Positions 1 to 8,799 are shown, numbered from the stretch's first letter. The stretch is 45,662 bases of DNA from Bacteroidota bacterium (GCA_030698405.1 JAUYMU010000075.1:1-45662), one strand, 5' to 3'. Notes: generated by a model from the sequence alone, not told the origin. Numbers and translations are program-made.

Positions 1-582
1 AAACCAGCCGGGGCAAAACAATTGGCCGAATTTTGCGCGCTGGTGGCTGAAGCTGTTCCGCAAATGCCGGTTTATTTCTACCACATTCCGGTTTTGAGCG
101 GTTGTTATTTGAACATGATCGACTTTCTGCAGGAAGCTGCGCCGATTATTCCCAATCTGGCCGGAATCAAATACACGCACGAAGATTTTATGGATTTCCT
201 GAGTTGCATCCATTTTATGGACGGCAAGTACGACATGATGTGGGGCCGCGATGAGAACATGCTTTCTGCGCTGGTTCTTGGATCACGCAGCGCGGTGGGA
301 AGTACCTTTAATTATGCCGCCCCGCTTTATTACCAGCTAATTGCCGCATTCGATAACGGTGATCTTCCTCTTGCACGCAAACTTCAGCAAATGTCGATCG
401 ACATGATCAGGCTGCTTGGTAAATATGGCGGCATCGCAACCGGAAAAGCTTACATGAAATATGTTGGTCTCGATATGGGACAATTCCGTTTACCGGTTAA
501 AAATACTTGGGTCGAAAACTATGAAAAATTCGCAGAAGATGTCAATTCGCTCAACATGCAGGAGTTTTTCTCGAAACTATAA
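1..582 (+). CDS. nanA: N-acetylneuraminate lyase, 3' part (5' end outside window)
   Basis: This is the C-terminal part of a DapA/NAL-family class I aldolase, open from the first base, so the start lies upstream. The enzyme splits N-acetylneuraminate into ManNAc and pyruvate in the cytoplasm. Visible family landmarks are the Tyr-containing strand VYFYHIPVLSG and the Schiff-base lysine in AGIKYTHEDF (Lys codon at 169-171). The GRDENML segment further on matches the family's product-site region. The 3' end overlaps the next gene by about 44 bp and the following genes are a mutarotase/epimerase, a ManNAc 2-epimerase and a transporter, which supports Neu5Ac over dihydrodipicolinate as substrate. 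What is seen is the aldolase fold signature; the exact substrate rests on family knowledge and context. Confidence 0.9.
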   Translation, partial: KPAGAKQLAEFCALVAEAVPQMPVYFYHIPVLSGCYLNMIDFLQEAAPIIPNLAGIKYTHEDFMDFLSCIHFMDGKYDMMWGRDENMLSALVLGSRSAVGSTFNYAAPLYYQLIAAFDNGDLPLARKLQQMSIDMIRLLGKYGGIATGKAYMKYVGLDMGQFRLPVKNTWVENYEKFAEDVNSLNMQEFFSKL

Positions 583-1744
583 ACTACTGATTATTCTTTT
601 TACAATGGCACAGTTAATTGGAAGCTCCTGTTCGCCAACGGGAAACGAAAAGTTGGCTTTAAGCTGGCATGAATTTCCTGAAATTCCTCCGGCATCATTC
701 GAATCGGTTCAGCCCGGTTTGGCCGGCTCGATAGCTGGAGCGCATGGAAACTTTCTGTTGGTTGCCGGTGGTGCCAATTTCGAAGACGGCCTGCCGTGGC
801 GCGGTGGAAAAAAGAAATACCACGACGAAATTTTTCTGCTTGAAAAAACTGCTTCAGGAGAATATTCTTGGAAACAGGTTCCTGAAAAATTACCTTACCC
901 GATGGCTTATCCGGCCTGTGTTTCAACTCCGGAAGGAGTGGTGAGCATTGGCGGTGAGGATTTTGATAGTCCGGTGGCGGATGTTTTCCTGTTTTCATTT
1001 CAGGATGGAAAAGTCAGCCGGTCAAGTTTGCCTGAACTTCCGCAGGCGATTTCATCGGCCGGTGCAACCGCTATCGGAAATGAACTGTTTGTGGCCGGTG
1101 GATTGGTTGCTTCAGGCGCAAGTTCTGTATTCTATTCGCTCGACATGAAAAATTTAGCCAAAGGTTGGCGGGTTTTGCCTGAAATTCCGGTCGCATTTTC
1201 TCACGCGGTGGTTGTTAATCAGGAAGATGAAAACGAAATGTGCATTTACGTGATTGGTGGCCGGAACAAAACTTCCGAAGTTTCCACTTTTTTGAGCAGC
1301 GTTTGGAAATACACGCCTTCCATCCAGAAATGGAGTCTGGAAGGTGATATTATTTCAGATGGGAAACCACTCGCACTTTCTGCCGGAACCGGAATTGCCG
1401 TAGGTTTACATCACATTGTATTGTTTGGCGGCGATCCGGGAATTTTCTTCAACCGAACCGAGCGCATGAATGCTGCCCTTGAGAAAGTTTCAGGAGAAGA
1501 GCGGCAAAAGCTTTGGAATGAAAAAGATTCGATGCTCACCAATCACCCCGGTTTTTCAAAAGACATACTGGCTTTCAATACACTTTCGAAAAGTTGGGAA
1601 AAGATTGGCGAAATAGCCGGTGATTCGCCGGTTACCACCTCCGCTTTTTCATGGAACGGAACAACCGTAATTCCTTCCGGTGAGGTACGTCCCGGTGTTC
1701 GTACTCCAAATGTGATAGGTGTTAAAATTCAGTTTGAAAAGTAA
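539..1744 (+). CDS. nanM: Kelch-repeat N-acetylneuraminate epimerase/mutarotase, exported
   Basis: About 401 aa if translation starts at the ATG at 539, which gives a short basic N-terminus, the hydrophobic stretch LLIILFTMAQLIGSS and a Cys (GSSC), an SPII-like lipoprotein signal. A longer reading frame upstream lies inside nanA and is less likely; an ATG at 605 is a shorter alternative. The mature part is a six-bladed Kelch propeller with repeated blades such as FLLVAGGANF, GVVSIGGEDF, ELFVAGGLV, IYVIGGRNK and HHIVLFGGDPG. The NanM family converts alpha-Neu5Ac to its beta anomer in the periplasm, and some homologues act on anhydro-Neu5Ac. It overlaps nanA by 44 bp and is followed after 5 bp by the 2-epimerase, so translational coupling is likely. 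The signal is weaker than a classic lipobox, so localisation is inferred. Confidence 0.85.
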   Translation: MSIRSTCRSFSRNYKLLIILFTMAQLIGSSCSPTGNEKLALSWHEFPEIPPASFESVQPGLAGSIAGAHGNFLLVAGGANFEDGLPWRGGKKKYHDEIFLLEKTASGEYSWKQVPEKLPYPMAYPACVSTPEGVVSIGGEDFDSPVADVFLFSFQDGKVSRSSLPELPQAISSAGATAIGNELFVAGGLVASGASSVFYSLDMKNLAKGWRVLPEIPVAFSHAVVVNQEDENEMCIYVIGGRNKTSEVSTFLSSVWKYTPSIQKWSLEGDIISDGKPLALSAGTGIAVGLHHIVLFGGDPGIFFNRTERMNAALEKVSGEERQKLWNEKDSMLTNHPGFSKDILAFNTLSKSWEKIGEIAGDSPVTTSAFSWNGTTVIPSGEVRPGVRTPNVIGVKIQFEK

Positions 1745-1749
1745 TTGTT

Positions 1750-2940
1750 ATGGAAAAAGATTTTAGACTATTGGCGGAACAATACCGGAATGAACTGCTC
1801 CAAAAAGTGATTCCTTTCTGGGAAAACCACTCGAAAGACGAGGAGTTTGGCGGTTATTTTACTTGCCTCGACCGCCATGGAAACGTATTCGATACCGACA
1901 AATTCATATGGCTGCAGGGGCGCGAAGTGTGGATGTTCGCGACGCTTTACAACAAAGTGGAGCAGCGGCCTGAATGGCTGGAAATGGCTTTGCATGGCGC
2001 AAGCTTTCTTCTGGAACATGGGCACGACGGCAACCTGAACTGGTATTTTTCGCTTACCCGCGAAGGAAAACCGCTGATTGAACCATACAATATTTTCTCG
2101 GATTGCTTTGCGACAATGGCTTTTGGCCAGTTGTACCAGGCAACCGGGAATGAAGAATATGCCGGCATCGCAAAAAAAACCTTTGAGAATATCCTGAAAC
2201 GGAGCGAAAATCCGAAAGGGAAATTCAGCAAGGCTGTTGCCGGAACCCGTCCACTAAAAGGATTTTCATTGCCCATGATTTTGTGCAATTTGTCGCTCGA
2301 AATTGAGCATCTGCTGCCAAAAGAATTGGTGGATGAAACCATTCAGAATGTGCTTCACGAAGTCATGGATATTTTCTATCAGGAAGATTCCGGACTCATT
2401 CTTGAGAATGTGAATCCTGACGGAAGTTTCTCCGATTCGTTTGAAGGGCGTTTGCTGAATCCGGGCCATGCCATTGAAGCGATGTGGTTTATCATGGATT
2501 TGTCTGTCAGATTGAAACGTCCGGAGTTGACTGAAAAAGCTGTTGAAATCATGCTCCGCACGCTGAAATACGGCTGGGACGAACAATTTGGCGGCATCTT
2601 TTATTTTCTCGATATCAAAGGTTATCCGCCGCAACAGTTGGAATGGGACCAGAAACTTTGGTGGGTGCATGTCGAAACGCTTATTAGCCTGATAAAAGGT
2701 TACGCACTGACTGGTAATCCTGAATGTCTGGAATGGTTCGAAAAGGTGCATGATTACACCTGGTTGCATTTTGCCGATCCTGAATTCGATGAATGGTTTG
2801 GTTACCTGAACCGTCGGGGCGAAGTATTGCTACCTTTAAAGGGTGGAAAATGGAAAGGCTGTTTCCACGTTCCGCGCGGATTGTTCCAGGTTTGGAAAAC
2901 GCTGGAAAAGTTGGATGGTGAAAATATAGCAAAAGTCTGA
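1750..2940 (+). CDS. N-acylglucosamine 2-epimerase (AGE family, ManNAc to GlcNAc)
   Basis: 396 aa, the usual length for the renin-binding-protein/AGE (alpha/alpha)6-barrel family. It interconverts N-acetylmannosamine and N-acetylglucosamine in the cytosol and replaces the NanK/NanE route; Bacteroides fragilis NanE in nanLET is of this type. Family motifs seen are NPGHAIEAMWFI, KLWWVHVETLISLIKGY, EWFGYLNRRGE and the C-terminal FHVPRGLFQVW, and the histidines of NPGH and FHVPR correspond to the proposed catalytic pair. The start follows nanM by 5 bp, so the two are co-transcribed. Cellobiose 2-epimerases share the fold, but the nan context favours ManNAc. Confidence 0.92.
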   Translation: MEKDFRLLAEQYRNELLQKVIPFWENHSKDEEFGGYFTCLDRHGNVFDTDKFIWLQGREVWMFATLYNKVEQRPEWLEMALHGASFLLEHGHDGNLNWYFSLTREGKPLIEPYNIFSDCFATMAFGQLYQATGNEEYAGIAKKTFENILKRSENPKGKFSKAVAGTRPLKGFSLPMILCNLSLEIEHLLPKELVDETIQNVLHEVMDIFYQEDSGLILENVNPDGSFSDSFEGRLLNPGHAIEAMWFIMDLSVRLKRPELTEKAVEIMLRTLKYGWDEQFGGIFYFLDIKGYPPQQLEWDQKLWWVHVETLISLIKGYALTGNPECLEWFEKVHDYTWLHFADPEFDEWFGYLNRRGEVLLPLKGGKWKGCFHVPRGLFQVWKTLEKLDGENIAKV

Positions 2941-2959
2941 AAGACTTGAATTTGAATAA

Positions 2960-3017
2960 CCTCCGGTAAAACCGGAGGCAGCGGAACACTCAAGATTGAG
3001 AACCCCCAAGTGGGTTC
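2960..3017. repeat. Two small palindromic repeats (interspersed family B)
   Basis: A hairpin with arms cctccggt/accggagg around a 3-nt loop (2960-2978) is followed by gaaccc/gggttc (3000-3017). The first resembles the ccaccggt/accggtgg hairpin at 31712-31730, including a preceding acttgaat segment. The second is similar, in opposite orientation, to 30011-30037 (ttatattgaacccactt). Such modules are scattered in spacers of this window, so they are interspersed palindromes rather than gene-specific sites. They could also act as a partial terminator or mRNA-stabilising hairpin between the 2-epimerase and the transporter. Confidence 0.75.
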
Positions 3018-3045
3018 AATATAAATTTAAACAGTATCTTAATAT

Positions 3046-3138
3046 TCCTGACTCACCCCACCCCGACAAGTCGGGGTTTCCCCTCTCTTCTTGAAGAGAG
3101 GGGGGACGGCCGCTTGCGGACGTCGGGGTGAGTCAGGA
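3046..3138. repeat. Nested palindromic element with 14-bp terminal inverted repeats (family A)
   Basis: The ends tcctgactcacccc (3046-3059) and its exact reverse complement (3125-3138) bracket three internal hairpins: ccccgac/gtcgggg (3061-3076), a 10-bp stem of cccctctctt (3080-3103) and a short cgc/gcg stem. A related copy at 31985-32085 shares the internal cccctctct and ggccgc(t/c)tgcggac blocks. The element is about 93 bp, GC-rich in an AT-rich spacer, and encodes nothing, so it looks like a MITE- or REP-like non-autonomous repeat. It ends 15 bp before the transporter start. Confidence 0.8.
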
Positions 3139-3153
3139 AAAACAACTAACATT

Positions 3154-4407
3154 ATGCAAATCCAACAGAAAAAATGGTATCCATGGATAATTGTAGCCCT
3201 TTTATGGGTAGTTGCCCTTCTCAATTACATGGACCGGCAAATGCTTTCGACCATGAAAGTGGCCATGATGGGCGACATTCACGAGTTGCAAACTGCAGAG
3301 AATTTCGGGCGCCTGATGGCTGTTTTTCTTTGGATTTATGCGCTGATGAGCCCTGTTGCCGGGCTTATTGCCGACCGGCTGAACCGAAAATGGTTAATTA
3401 TAGGGAGTTTGGCTGTTTGGTCAGCTGTAACCTTGGCGATGGGATATGTGGATAATTTTAATCATCTGTATATTTTACGTGCAATTATGGGCGTCAGCGA
3501 AGCTTTGTATATCCCGGCAGGATTGTCGCTGATTGCAGACTATCACAAGGGAAAAACCCGTTCGCTGGCAATAGGTATTCACATGACCGGATTGTATGTC
3601 GGGCAGGCCATGGGTGGCTTTGGAGCAACTGTTGCGCATGAATATTCGTGGCAAACCACTTTTCATTCCTTTGGGCTGGTTGGAATTTTATACAGTATTG
3701 TTCTTGTTGTGTTTCTTCGGGAGAAAAGAGAAAATAAAACAGAGCCCGAGTTAAAGGCAAAACAACCTTCCATCGGTGGATTTACTTCGGTTTTAAATAG
3801 TTTGGGGATGCTTTTCGGAACCATAAGTTTTTGGGTAATCATGTTTTATTTTGCTGCCCCAAGTTTTCCGGGCTGGGCAATTAAAAACTGGATTCCAACG
3901 CTCTTTTCAATGAGTTTGAACATTGATATGGCTCAGGCGGGTCCGCTTTCTACGATTGCAATAGCTGCTTCTTCCTTTATAGGAGTCATTTTTGGTGGTA
4001 TTCTGGCCGACAGGTGGATTCAACGGAATCTACGCGGTCGGATTTATACCGGAGCAATTGGATTGTCACTAACTATTCCTGCTTTGCTTTTTTTAGGTTT
4101 TGGTCAAACATTTTTTACCATTGTAGGCGGAGCTGTCTTCTTCGGAATAGGCTATGGAATGTTCGATGCCAACAACATGCCTATTCTTTGTCAGTTTGTA
4201 TCGCCCAAACACCGCGCTGCCGGTTACGGATTAATGAACATGACCGGTGTTTTTGCAGGGGCATTTATCACTGATCTGCTTGGAAGATCAACAGATTCAG
4301 GTAATCTGGGCCGGGATTTGGGCATGCTGGCAATTCCGGTGGCTTTGGCAGTTGCCCTTTTGCTTACCACACTAAAACCAAAATTTGCAGATAAAACGGT
4401 AGATTAA
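3154..4407 (+). CDS. MFS transporter, probable sialic acid importer (NanT-like)
   Basis: About 417 aa from the ATG at 3154 (MQIQQKKWYPWIIV); the longer frame upstream runs through the palindromic repeat and is rejected. About 12 hydrophobic segments are visible. The anion:cation symporter style start WIIVALLWVVALLNYMDRQMLSTM and the loop motif GLIADRLNRKWLIIGS place it in the MFS, where NanT-type proteins sit. Its position directly after lyase, mutarotase and 2-epimerase, and before an esterase, suggests inner-membrane uptake of N-acetylneuraminate. Substrate is inferred from context; hexuronate or galactonate transporters have similar sequence. Confidence 0.85.
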   Translation: MQIQQKKWYPWIIVALLWVVALLNYMDRQMLSTMKVAMMGDIHELQTAENFGRLMAVFLWIYALMSPVAGLIADRLNRKWLIIGSLAVWSAVTLAMGYVDNFNHLYILRAIMGVSEALYIPAGLSLIADYHKGKTRSLAIGIHMTGLYVGQAMGGFGATVAHEYSWQTTFHSFGLVGILYSIVLVVFLREKRENKTEPELKAKQPSIGGFTSVLNSLGMLFGTISFWVIMFYFAAPSFPGWAIKNWIPTLFSMSLNIDMAQAGPLSTIAIAASSFIGVIFGGILADRWIQRNLRGRIYTGAIGLSLTIPALLFLGFGQTFFTIVGGAVFFGIGYGMFDANNMPILCQFVSPKHRAAGYGLMNMTGVFAGAFITDLLGRSTDSGNLGRDLGMLAIPVALAVALLLTTLKPKFADKTVD

Positions 4408-4419
4408 TCATATATGGTT

Positions 4420-4427
4420 TATCTTTG
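4420..4427 (+). promoter_or_regulatory. Putative -7 box TATCTTTG upstream of the SGNH hydrolase
   Basis: TATCTTTG fits the Bacteroidetes -7 consensus TAnnTTTG and lies 34 bp before the ATG at 4462. No good TTTG -33 element is found at 19 bp, so strength or regulation is uncertain. It would allow the esterase to be transcribed separately from the transporter. Confidence 0.4.
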
Positions 4428-4461
4428 GATTGCAATTTTTTAAACCTAAATAAACCAACAA

Positions 4462-5139
4462 ATGAAAAAAAATGTATTCCTGAACTACCTTCTATTCTTT
4501 TCGCTGCTATTGGGTTCTTTGGCTTTATTTAGTCAGGAAAATAAATTCGGAACCTATTACAATCAGCGCCTTAGCCTGTTCGAAAAATTGCCTGACACAA
4601 AAGACGAAATCATCTTTTTGGGCAACAGCATTACCGATGGGGGCGAGTGGTGCGAGTTATTGGGAAATCCCAATGCTAAAAATCGTGGAATCAGTGGCGA
4701 CACAACTGAAGGCGTATTGTTCAGGCTCAATGAAGTTACCCGTTCAAAACCTGCCAAAGTATTTTTACTGATTGGTATTAACGATCTTTCCAGAGGAGTT
4801 TCAAAGGATACGGTGTATTCTAACATTTGCAGGATTGCTGATCGGATTAAAAAAGATTCGCCTAAAACTAAGGTTTATATTCAAAGCATATTACCTGTGA
4901 ACGATTCATTTGGCCTATTTAAAAACCACACGAATAAAGCCGCGGATGTGCTTTGGGTCAATGCCCAATTGAAAAGCTGGTGCGAAAAAGAGCAGTTTCA
5001 ATATTTCGAGTTATACAGTAGGTTTAAGAATCCGGACAGCGAACTCCTGAATCCTGAGTTGACCAACGATGGATTACATCTGAAAGGCGATGGATATCTA
5101 CTTTGGGCGGAAACTATTAAATCATATCTTAAAAAGTAA
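4462..5139 (+). CDS. SGNH/GDSL-family esterase, exported (possible sialate O-acetylesterase)
   Basis: 225 aa with an N-terminal signal peptide (MKKNVFLNYLLFFSLLLGSLALFSQ). SGNH blocks are complete: block I FLGNSITDGGEW with the nucleophile Ser, block II GISGDTTEG, block III LLIGINDLSRG and block V LTNDGLHLKGDGY with the catalytic Asp/His. This family removes acyl groups from sugars, lipids or glycans. As the last gene of the nan cluster and secreted to the periplasm, removal of O-acetyl groups from sialic acids is a reasonable role, like NanS-type enzymes, but this is inferred; a platelet-activating-factor acetylhydrolase-like esterase of another substrate is equally possible by sequence. Confidence 0.8.
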   Translation: MKKNVFLNYLLFFSLLLGSLALFSQENKFGTYYNQRLSLFEKLPDTKDEIIFLGNSITDGGEWCELLGNPNAKNRGISGDTTEGVLFRLNEVTRSKPAKVFLLIGINDLSRGVSKDTVYSNICRIADRIKKDSPKTKVYIQSILPVNDSFGLFKNHTNKAADVLWVNAQLKSWCEKEQFQYFELYSRFKNPDSELLNPELTNDGLHLKGDGYLLWAETIKSYLKK

Positions 5140-5180
5140 ATTTCAAATATTTCCATAAAACTACTGATTGATGAGTTGTT

Positions 5181-5213
5181 GAATGATATTTACGGACCAG
5201 TGAATGATTTGAA
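5181..5213 (+). promoter_or_regulatory. Tandem operator-like repeat, copy 1 (GAATGATaTT / GAATGATTTG, 21-bp period)
   Basis: GAATGATATT at 5181 and GAATGATTTGAA at 5202 are direct repeats 21 bp apart, about 120 bp before the DUF3472 gene and reading toward it. The same motif with the same spacing occurs at 17636-17668 and, on the minus strand, at 13066-13098. Two helical turns between half-sites is what a dimer of AraC-type DNA-binding domains would need. Assignment to the HTCS at 13287-17540 is inferred. Confidence 0.65.
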
Positions 5214-5335
5214 CTGTAATTCATAAATTCTTTCCTGATTTTAAAATAAACTCTCCAGAAAAATGGCTTCAGTTAGTGTCAACTTGCATAGGTTGAAAAT
5301 TGACTCAATTATTAACTGAAACTAAAAATTTTAAT

Positions 5336-6706
5336 ATGAGAAAAATTAAGAATTATCTCTTGCAGTTCAAGGCGAAGCAGACAAAAAACGTATCTCAACT
5401 CATTACATTCACTAAGTATTCTGTTGCTTTAGCAATTTTTATGAGCTGCAGTAACGTAACACCCAGTGTCGAAATACCCGATCCGGTATATAAATTTGAG
5501 GTCAGTATCCCCACACAGGGAAATAGCTGGGTAACCAATAATCTATCACAAAACAGCACCGTAATAACCGAAAATGGCATTGAGAAATGGAACAATAGTT
5601 CCTCGGTAATAGCTACATTCTTTAAAACCACTTCCACTGGGAAAATGCAAATCGGATTGCGGGCCAAATCCACTACCGGACAATCAAAGCTTAAAGTAAG
5701 ATATGGCAACAAAGAGGTTGTGGTTGAAATTAAATCAAATACCCTGAATGATGTTTATGTCGCAACCTTCGATGTGGTATCAGCAGGCTACCAGAAAATT
5801 GAAATGCAGGGAGTTGAAAAATCGGATGCCTATTTTGCTGAAATCACCGATTTGTTGGTTGGTGGTGAAGTAAGCAAGCAAAAAATATATTGGGTAAAGG
5901 AAGATTTTTACTGGGGCCGACGCGGACCATCGGTTCACCTGAATTATGAAATACCTCAGAATAGCGGCGATATTAAATGGTTTTATAACGAAGTTTCCAT
6001 TCCTAAAGGTGAAGATGTTTTGGGCTCCTATTTCATGGCCAATGGTTTTAAGGAAGGTTATTTTGGCATTCAGGTGAACTCGGATACCGAACGCCGTATT
6101 CTCTTTTCGGTGTGGAGTCCATATACCACCGACAATCCCAGTTCTATTCCTAATGACTATAAGATTAAATTGCTAAAAAAAGGGTCAGCTGTCTATTCCG
6201 GAGAATTTGGAAATGAAGGTTCGGGAGGGCAAAGCTACCTGGTATATAACTGGAAACCAGCTATTAAATATCGATTTTTGCTGAAGGTCGAACCTGTCGG
6301 GGACAATTCAACGGATTATACCGCTTATTTTTTCGATCCAGAAAAATCAAATTGGGAACTGATTGCCAGTTTTCGTCGTCCTTATACCAACACGTATCTG
6401 AAAAGTCCGTACTCCTTTCTTGAAAATTTTATGACAGAAACAGGCCAGTTGGCACGCAAAGGAAATTATCTCAATCAATGGGTGTGCAATACAAATGGCA
6501 CTTGGTTCGAAATGGTCCGTGCCCGTTTTACTGCTGATGCCACCGCCCGCAAGGAATCACGGATGGATTACTCCGGAGGTACTGAAAATGGCGTTTTTTA
6601 TCTGAAGAACTGTGGATTCTTTAGTGAAACAACTCCGTTGGATACCTACTTCAATCGACCTGCAACCGGAATAACACCAGCTATCGATTTCAGTAAACTT
6701 CCTTAA
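5336..6706 (+). CDS. DUF3472-family lipoprotein with N-terminal DUF5077-like domain
   Basis: About 456 aa from the ATG at 5336 (MRKIKNYLL). The signal segment YSVALAIFMSCSN ends in a Cys, so a lipoprotein. Residues about 35-165 look like the DUF5077 beta-sandwich and the remainder (IYWVKEDFYWGRRGPSVHLNYEIP through NGVFYLKNCGFF) is the DUF3472 domain. No catalytic residues are known to me for this family; it is common near PUL genes and is thought to act on or bind glycans. The upstream operator-like repeat ties it to PUL 1 rather than to the nan genes before it. Function is unassigned. Confidence 0.75.
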   Translation: MRKIKNYLLQFKAKQTKNVSQLITFTKYSVALAIFMSCSNVTPSVEIPDPVYKFEVSIPTQGNSWVTNNLSQNSTVITENGIEKWNNSSSVIATFFKTTSTGKMQIGLRAKSTTGQSKLKVRYGNKEVVVEIKSNTLNDVYVATFDVVSAGYQKIEMQGVEKSDAYFAEITDLLVGGEVSKQKIYWVKEDFYWGRRGPSVHLNYEIPQNSGDIKWFYNEVSIPKGEDVLGSYFMANGFKEGYFGIQVNSDTERRILFSVWSPYTTDNPSSIPNDYKIKLLKKGSAVYSGEFGNEGSGGQSYLVYNWKPAIKYRFLLKVEPVGDNSTDYTAYFFDPEKSNWELIASFRRPYTNTYLKSPYSFLENFMTETGQLARKGNYLNQWVCNTNGTWFEMVRARFTADATARKESRMDYSGGTENGVFYLKNCGFFSETTPLDTYFNRPATGITPAIDFSKLP

Positions 6707-6776
6707 TGCATTGAATTAGTATCATTTTCAACAAACATTTTATCCCTCCAGTTTTTTTTAATTGACTGAAAATTTC

Positions 6777-6825
6777 AAGTGCAAGCTTTTTAAAGGAATA
6801 CTCCAAAAGCTTGCACTTCGTTTTT
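6777..6825 (+). terminator. Intrinsic terminator after the DUF3472 gene
   Basis: A perfect 14-bp stem (aagtgcaagctttt at 6777-6790 and its complement at 6805-6818) with a 14-nt loop, followed by cgttttt. It starts 71 bp after the stop codon at 6706. Confidence 0.75.
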
Positions 6826-7010
6826 GTAACTTGTCTGTTATATTATTCATTATCAAAATTTAATGCATTTTCAGCAGACCCAATTCAAGTTTACCTTTAA
6901 AATTCTTCTTAAGAGAGCCCGAAAAGCTTCTAAAGCAGGAATATTAGACTGAAATACCCACTGTCGGTTTTCGGCTTATTGCTTGCAAAGATTACACCTG
7001 CCGGGCGCAT
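6826..7010. other. Spacer without a convincing gene
   Basis: AT-rich sequence between the convergent DUF3472 and SusD genes. On the minus strand a short open stretch ending near 6862 reads about 23 codons to a stop (C-terminus GKLELGLLKMH), which could be the tail of a decayed gene, but nothing recognisable precedes it. Confidence 0.5.
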
Positions 7011-7061
7011 ACACAAAAAAAGAGGTTGAATCAATGTTTGATTCAACCTCTTTTTTTGTGT
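7011..7061 (-). terminator. Perfect 23-bp hairpin terminator after SusD (bidirectional)
   Basis: Arms at 7011-7033 and 7039-7061 are exact reverse complements with a 5-nt loop. The outer part is an A/T run and the core is gaggttgaatca, so each strand has a U-tract. It lies 67 bp downstream of the SusD stop on the minus strand, closing the SGBP-SusC-SusD operon. Confidence 0.85.
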
Positions 7062-7128
7062 GCAGGTAGAATTCAGATTTTAAATTCTACTTGCAGAAAT
7101 TTACTTCTGATGTATCGCCGTAAAGCGA

Positions 7129-8799
7129 TTACGGATTTTGAACTAAATTGGGCTGCGCTAAAATTTGTGGGTCAGGAATAAAATCGACAACTCTGTTCGA
7201 ACTGGCTGGTACAGTCATCAGAGCAGCGCCCCGGTCGTGTGTTCCAGGATAACGCCTGTCTAATGTTAAACCGTTTCTAAAAATATCGTAACGGCGATGA
7301 GCCTCAAAAGCAAGTTCTAAACGGCGCTCATCCAGTACAATATCCAATATGCTTTTTTCAGCAGGAACAACTGAAAATTCAGGAATATTGGTGCGTTTAC
7401 GAATAATATTCACATCGGCAAGAGCTCCGTCTGTATTCCCTGTTTTGGCACGAGCTTCGGCCCTGTTGAGGTACATCTCGGCCAAACGCGAAATAATTGG
7501 TGAAAACAATTGTGGCTGGTCTTCCTGATTGGAACATTTTATGACAAAATATTTAGGGTAACCATTTCTCATTTCCATTCTCCGTTCCAGTTTCGCATAG
7601 GTTTTTGCGGTAACATTGGCACCAGAAGTAATGTAGTACAATGTTTTGCCATCAACCACCTCTGTTTGAACAGTTTTTGTGCCGTTGTAGGTATAATCCC
7701 AGTTAGCGCCGTTTTGAGTCACGTTGTAGGTTTGAAACATTTTGGAGCCTGCGGGAGTAGCTTTTGCATAGGTGTAAATAATCCAGTAAAGTGGATTTCC
7801 AGATGCATCGTTTACATATTGAGGTACAATGAATTTATTCCGTCTGTCGCTGGGATTTTCGTTAAGCATATCGCGGAAGGGTTCTGAAGCGTACATTTCG
7901 CCCCAGCCAACACCGTCAATCGTGGCATACATACCGCCAAATGCATACCATCCGTAATCATCCTTATCTTTAAGTGCTTTGCAGGCAAAAATAACTTCCG
8001 AGTTCTCTTCAGGTTTTAACTTTGGAAATGTTTCGTAGTCTGTACCTTGCAATAACTCAAATTTGTTCGAACCGATCACTTTTGTAGCATATTCTTCGGC
8101 TTTTGCATTGTCTTCCATGTAAAGATAAAGCCTGGATAATAAAGCATTTGCTGCTTGTTCCGATGCATAAATGTTGTACTCGTCTTGCACCCTTGTAAAC
8201 TTACTCATTAGCTCGGCAGCTTTCAAAAGGTCGGCTTCAATCTGTTTGTACACTTCCCTTACAGTTGCACGGGGAGGCAAATTATTTACATCTGGTTCAG
8301 CATCCAAAACAATTGGAACGCCCAGGTTTTTATCAGGATCCTGATTGTAAGGTCGCCCCCAGATACTTACAAGGTTTAAGTAGAAGAAAGAACGTAAATA
8401 ATACATTTCGCCAATAACGTGATTCATGCGGTCTGTTCCTTCCTTCGCTTTCGAGATAACCTTGTTGGCATTTACGATTCCACGATAACAGGTTGACCAC
8501 AAGCTATTCAGATGCCCGTTTGTTGGGGTGTGCTGATAATTATACATGTAGTACAAGGCATCGGTGGTTGCTCCGCTAAGAGCAATATTGTCGCCACCAA
8601 ACTCACCATGAAAGTGGTAAGGGCGCATAAATTCATTGGTTTTTAACAAGGCATAGGTACCTAATGCCGCAGCCTCTACTCCCAACTCGTCGGCAAATAC
8701 TTTATCATCGGCCAGATCCTGGAAAGGCTCTCTTTCAATATCGCAACTTCCAAAACCAATGGTAATGAAAATAAGAATGATCGAATATATTTTTTTCAT
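7129..8799 (-). CDS. SusD/RagB-family glycan-binding lipoprotein (PUL 1)
   Basis: 556 aa. The signal MKKIYSIILIFITIGFGSC gives an SPII lipoprotein with Cys19. SusD features include the TPR-rich region, YLRSFFYLNLVSIWGRPY, the SusD-like domain ISRLAEMYLNRAEARAKTGN and the C-terminal VLDERRLELAFEAHRRYDIFRNG. It sits on the outer face of the outer membrane as the lid of the SusC transporter and captures oligosaccharides. It starts 20 bp after the SusC stop, so it is co-transcribed. Ligand is not readable from sequence; neighbours suggest GalNAc/sialic-acid glycans. Confidence 0.95.
   Translation of the reverse strand: MKKIYSIILIFITIGFGSCDIEREPFQDLADDKVFADELGVEAAALGTYALLKTNEFMRPYHFHGEFGGDNIALSGATTDALYYMYNYQHTPTNGHLNSLWSTCYRGIVNANKVISKAKEGTDRMNHVIGEMYYLRSFFYLNLVSIWGRPYNQDPDKNLGVPIVLDAEPDVNNLPPRATVREVYKQIEADLLKAAELMSKFTRVQDEYNIYASEQAANALLSRLYLYMEDNAKAEEYATKVIGSNKFELLQGTDYETFPKLKPEENSEVIFACKALKDKDDYGWYAFGGMYATIDGVGWGEMYASEPFRDMLNENPSDRRNKFIVPQYVNDASGNPLYWIIYTYAKATPAGSKMFQTYNVTQNGANWDYTYNGTKTVQTEVVDGKTLYYITSGANVTAKTYAKLERRMEMRNGYPKYFVIKCSNQEDQPQLFSPIISRLAEMYLNRAEARAKTGNTDGALADVNIIRKRTNIPEFSVVPAEKSILDIVLDERRLELAFEAHRRYDIFRNGLTLDRRYPGTHDRGAALMTVPASSNRVVDFIPDPQILAQPNLVQNP

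Noticed and set aside
600-998. Long antisense and out-of-frame open stretches within nanM, SusD, HTCS and other genes
   Set aside because: They lie entirely within strongly supported genes, have no recognisable domains and low-complexity codon shadows, so they are not genes.
3046-3138. Insertion sequence ends
   Set aside because: The inverted repeats enclose under 100 bp with no transposase and no evident target duplication, so only a non-autonomous repeat is supported.
3091-3153. N-terminal extension of the sialic acid transporter
   Set aside because: The extra 21 codons are translated palindromic repeat sequence; the ATG at 3154 gives the normal MFS start.
6862-6930. Minus-strand tail ending GKLELGLLKMH as a transposase remnant
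   Set aside because: Only about 23 codons are open and I cannot match it to a family, so it is left as unexplained spacer.
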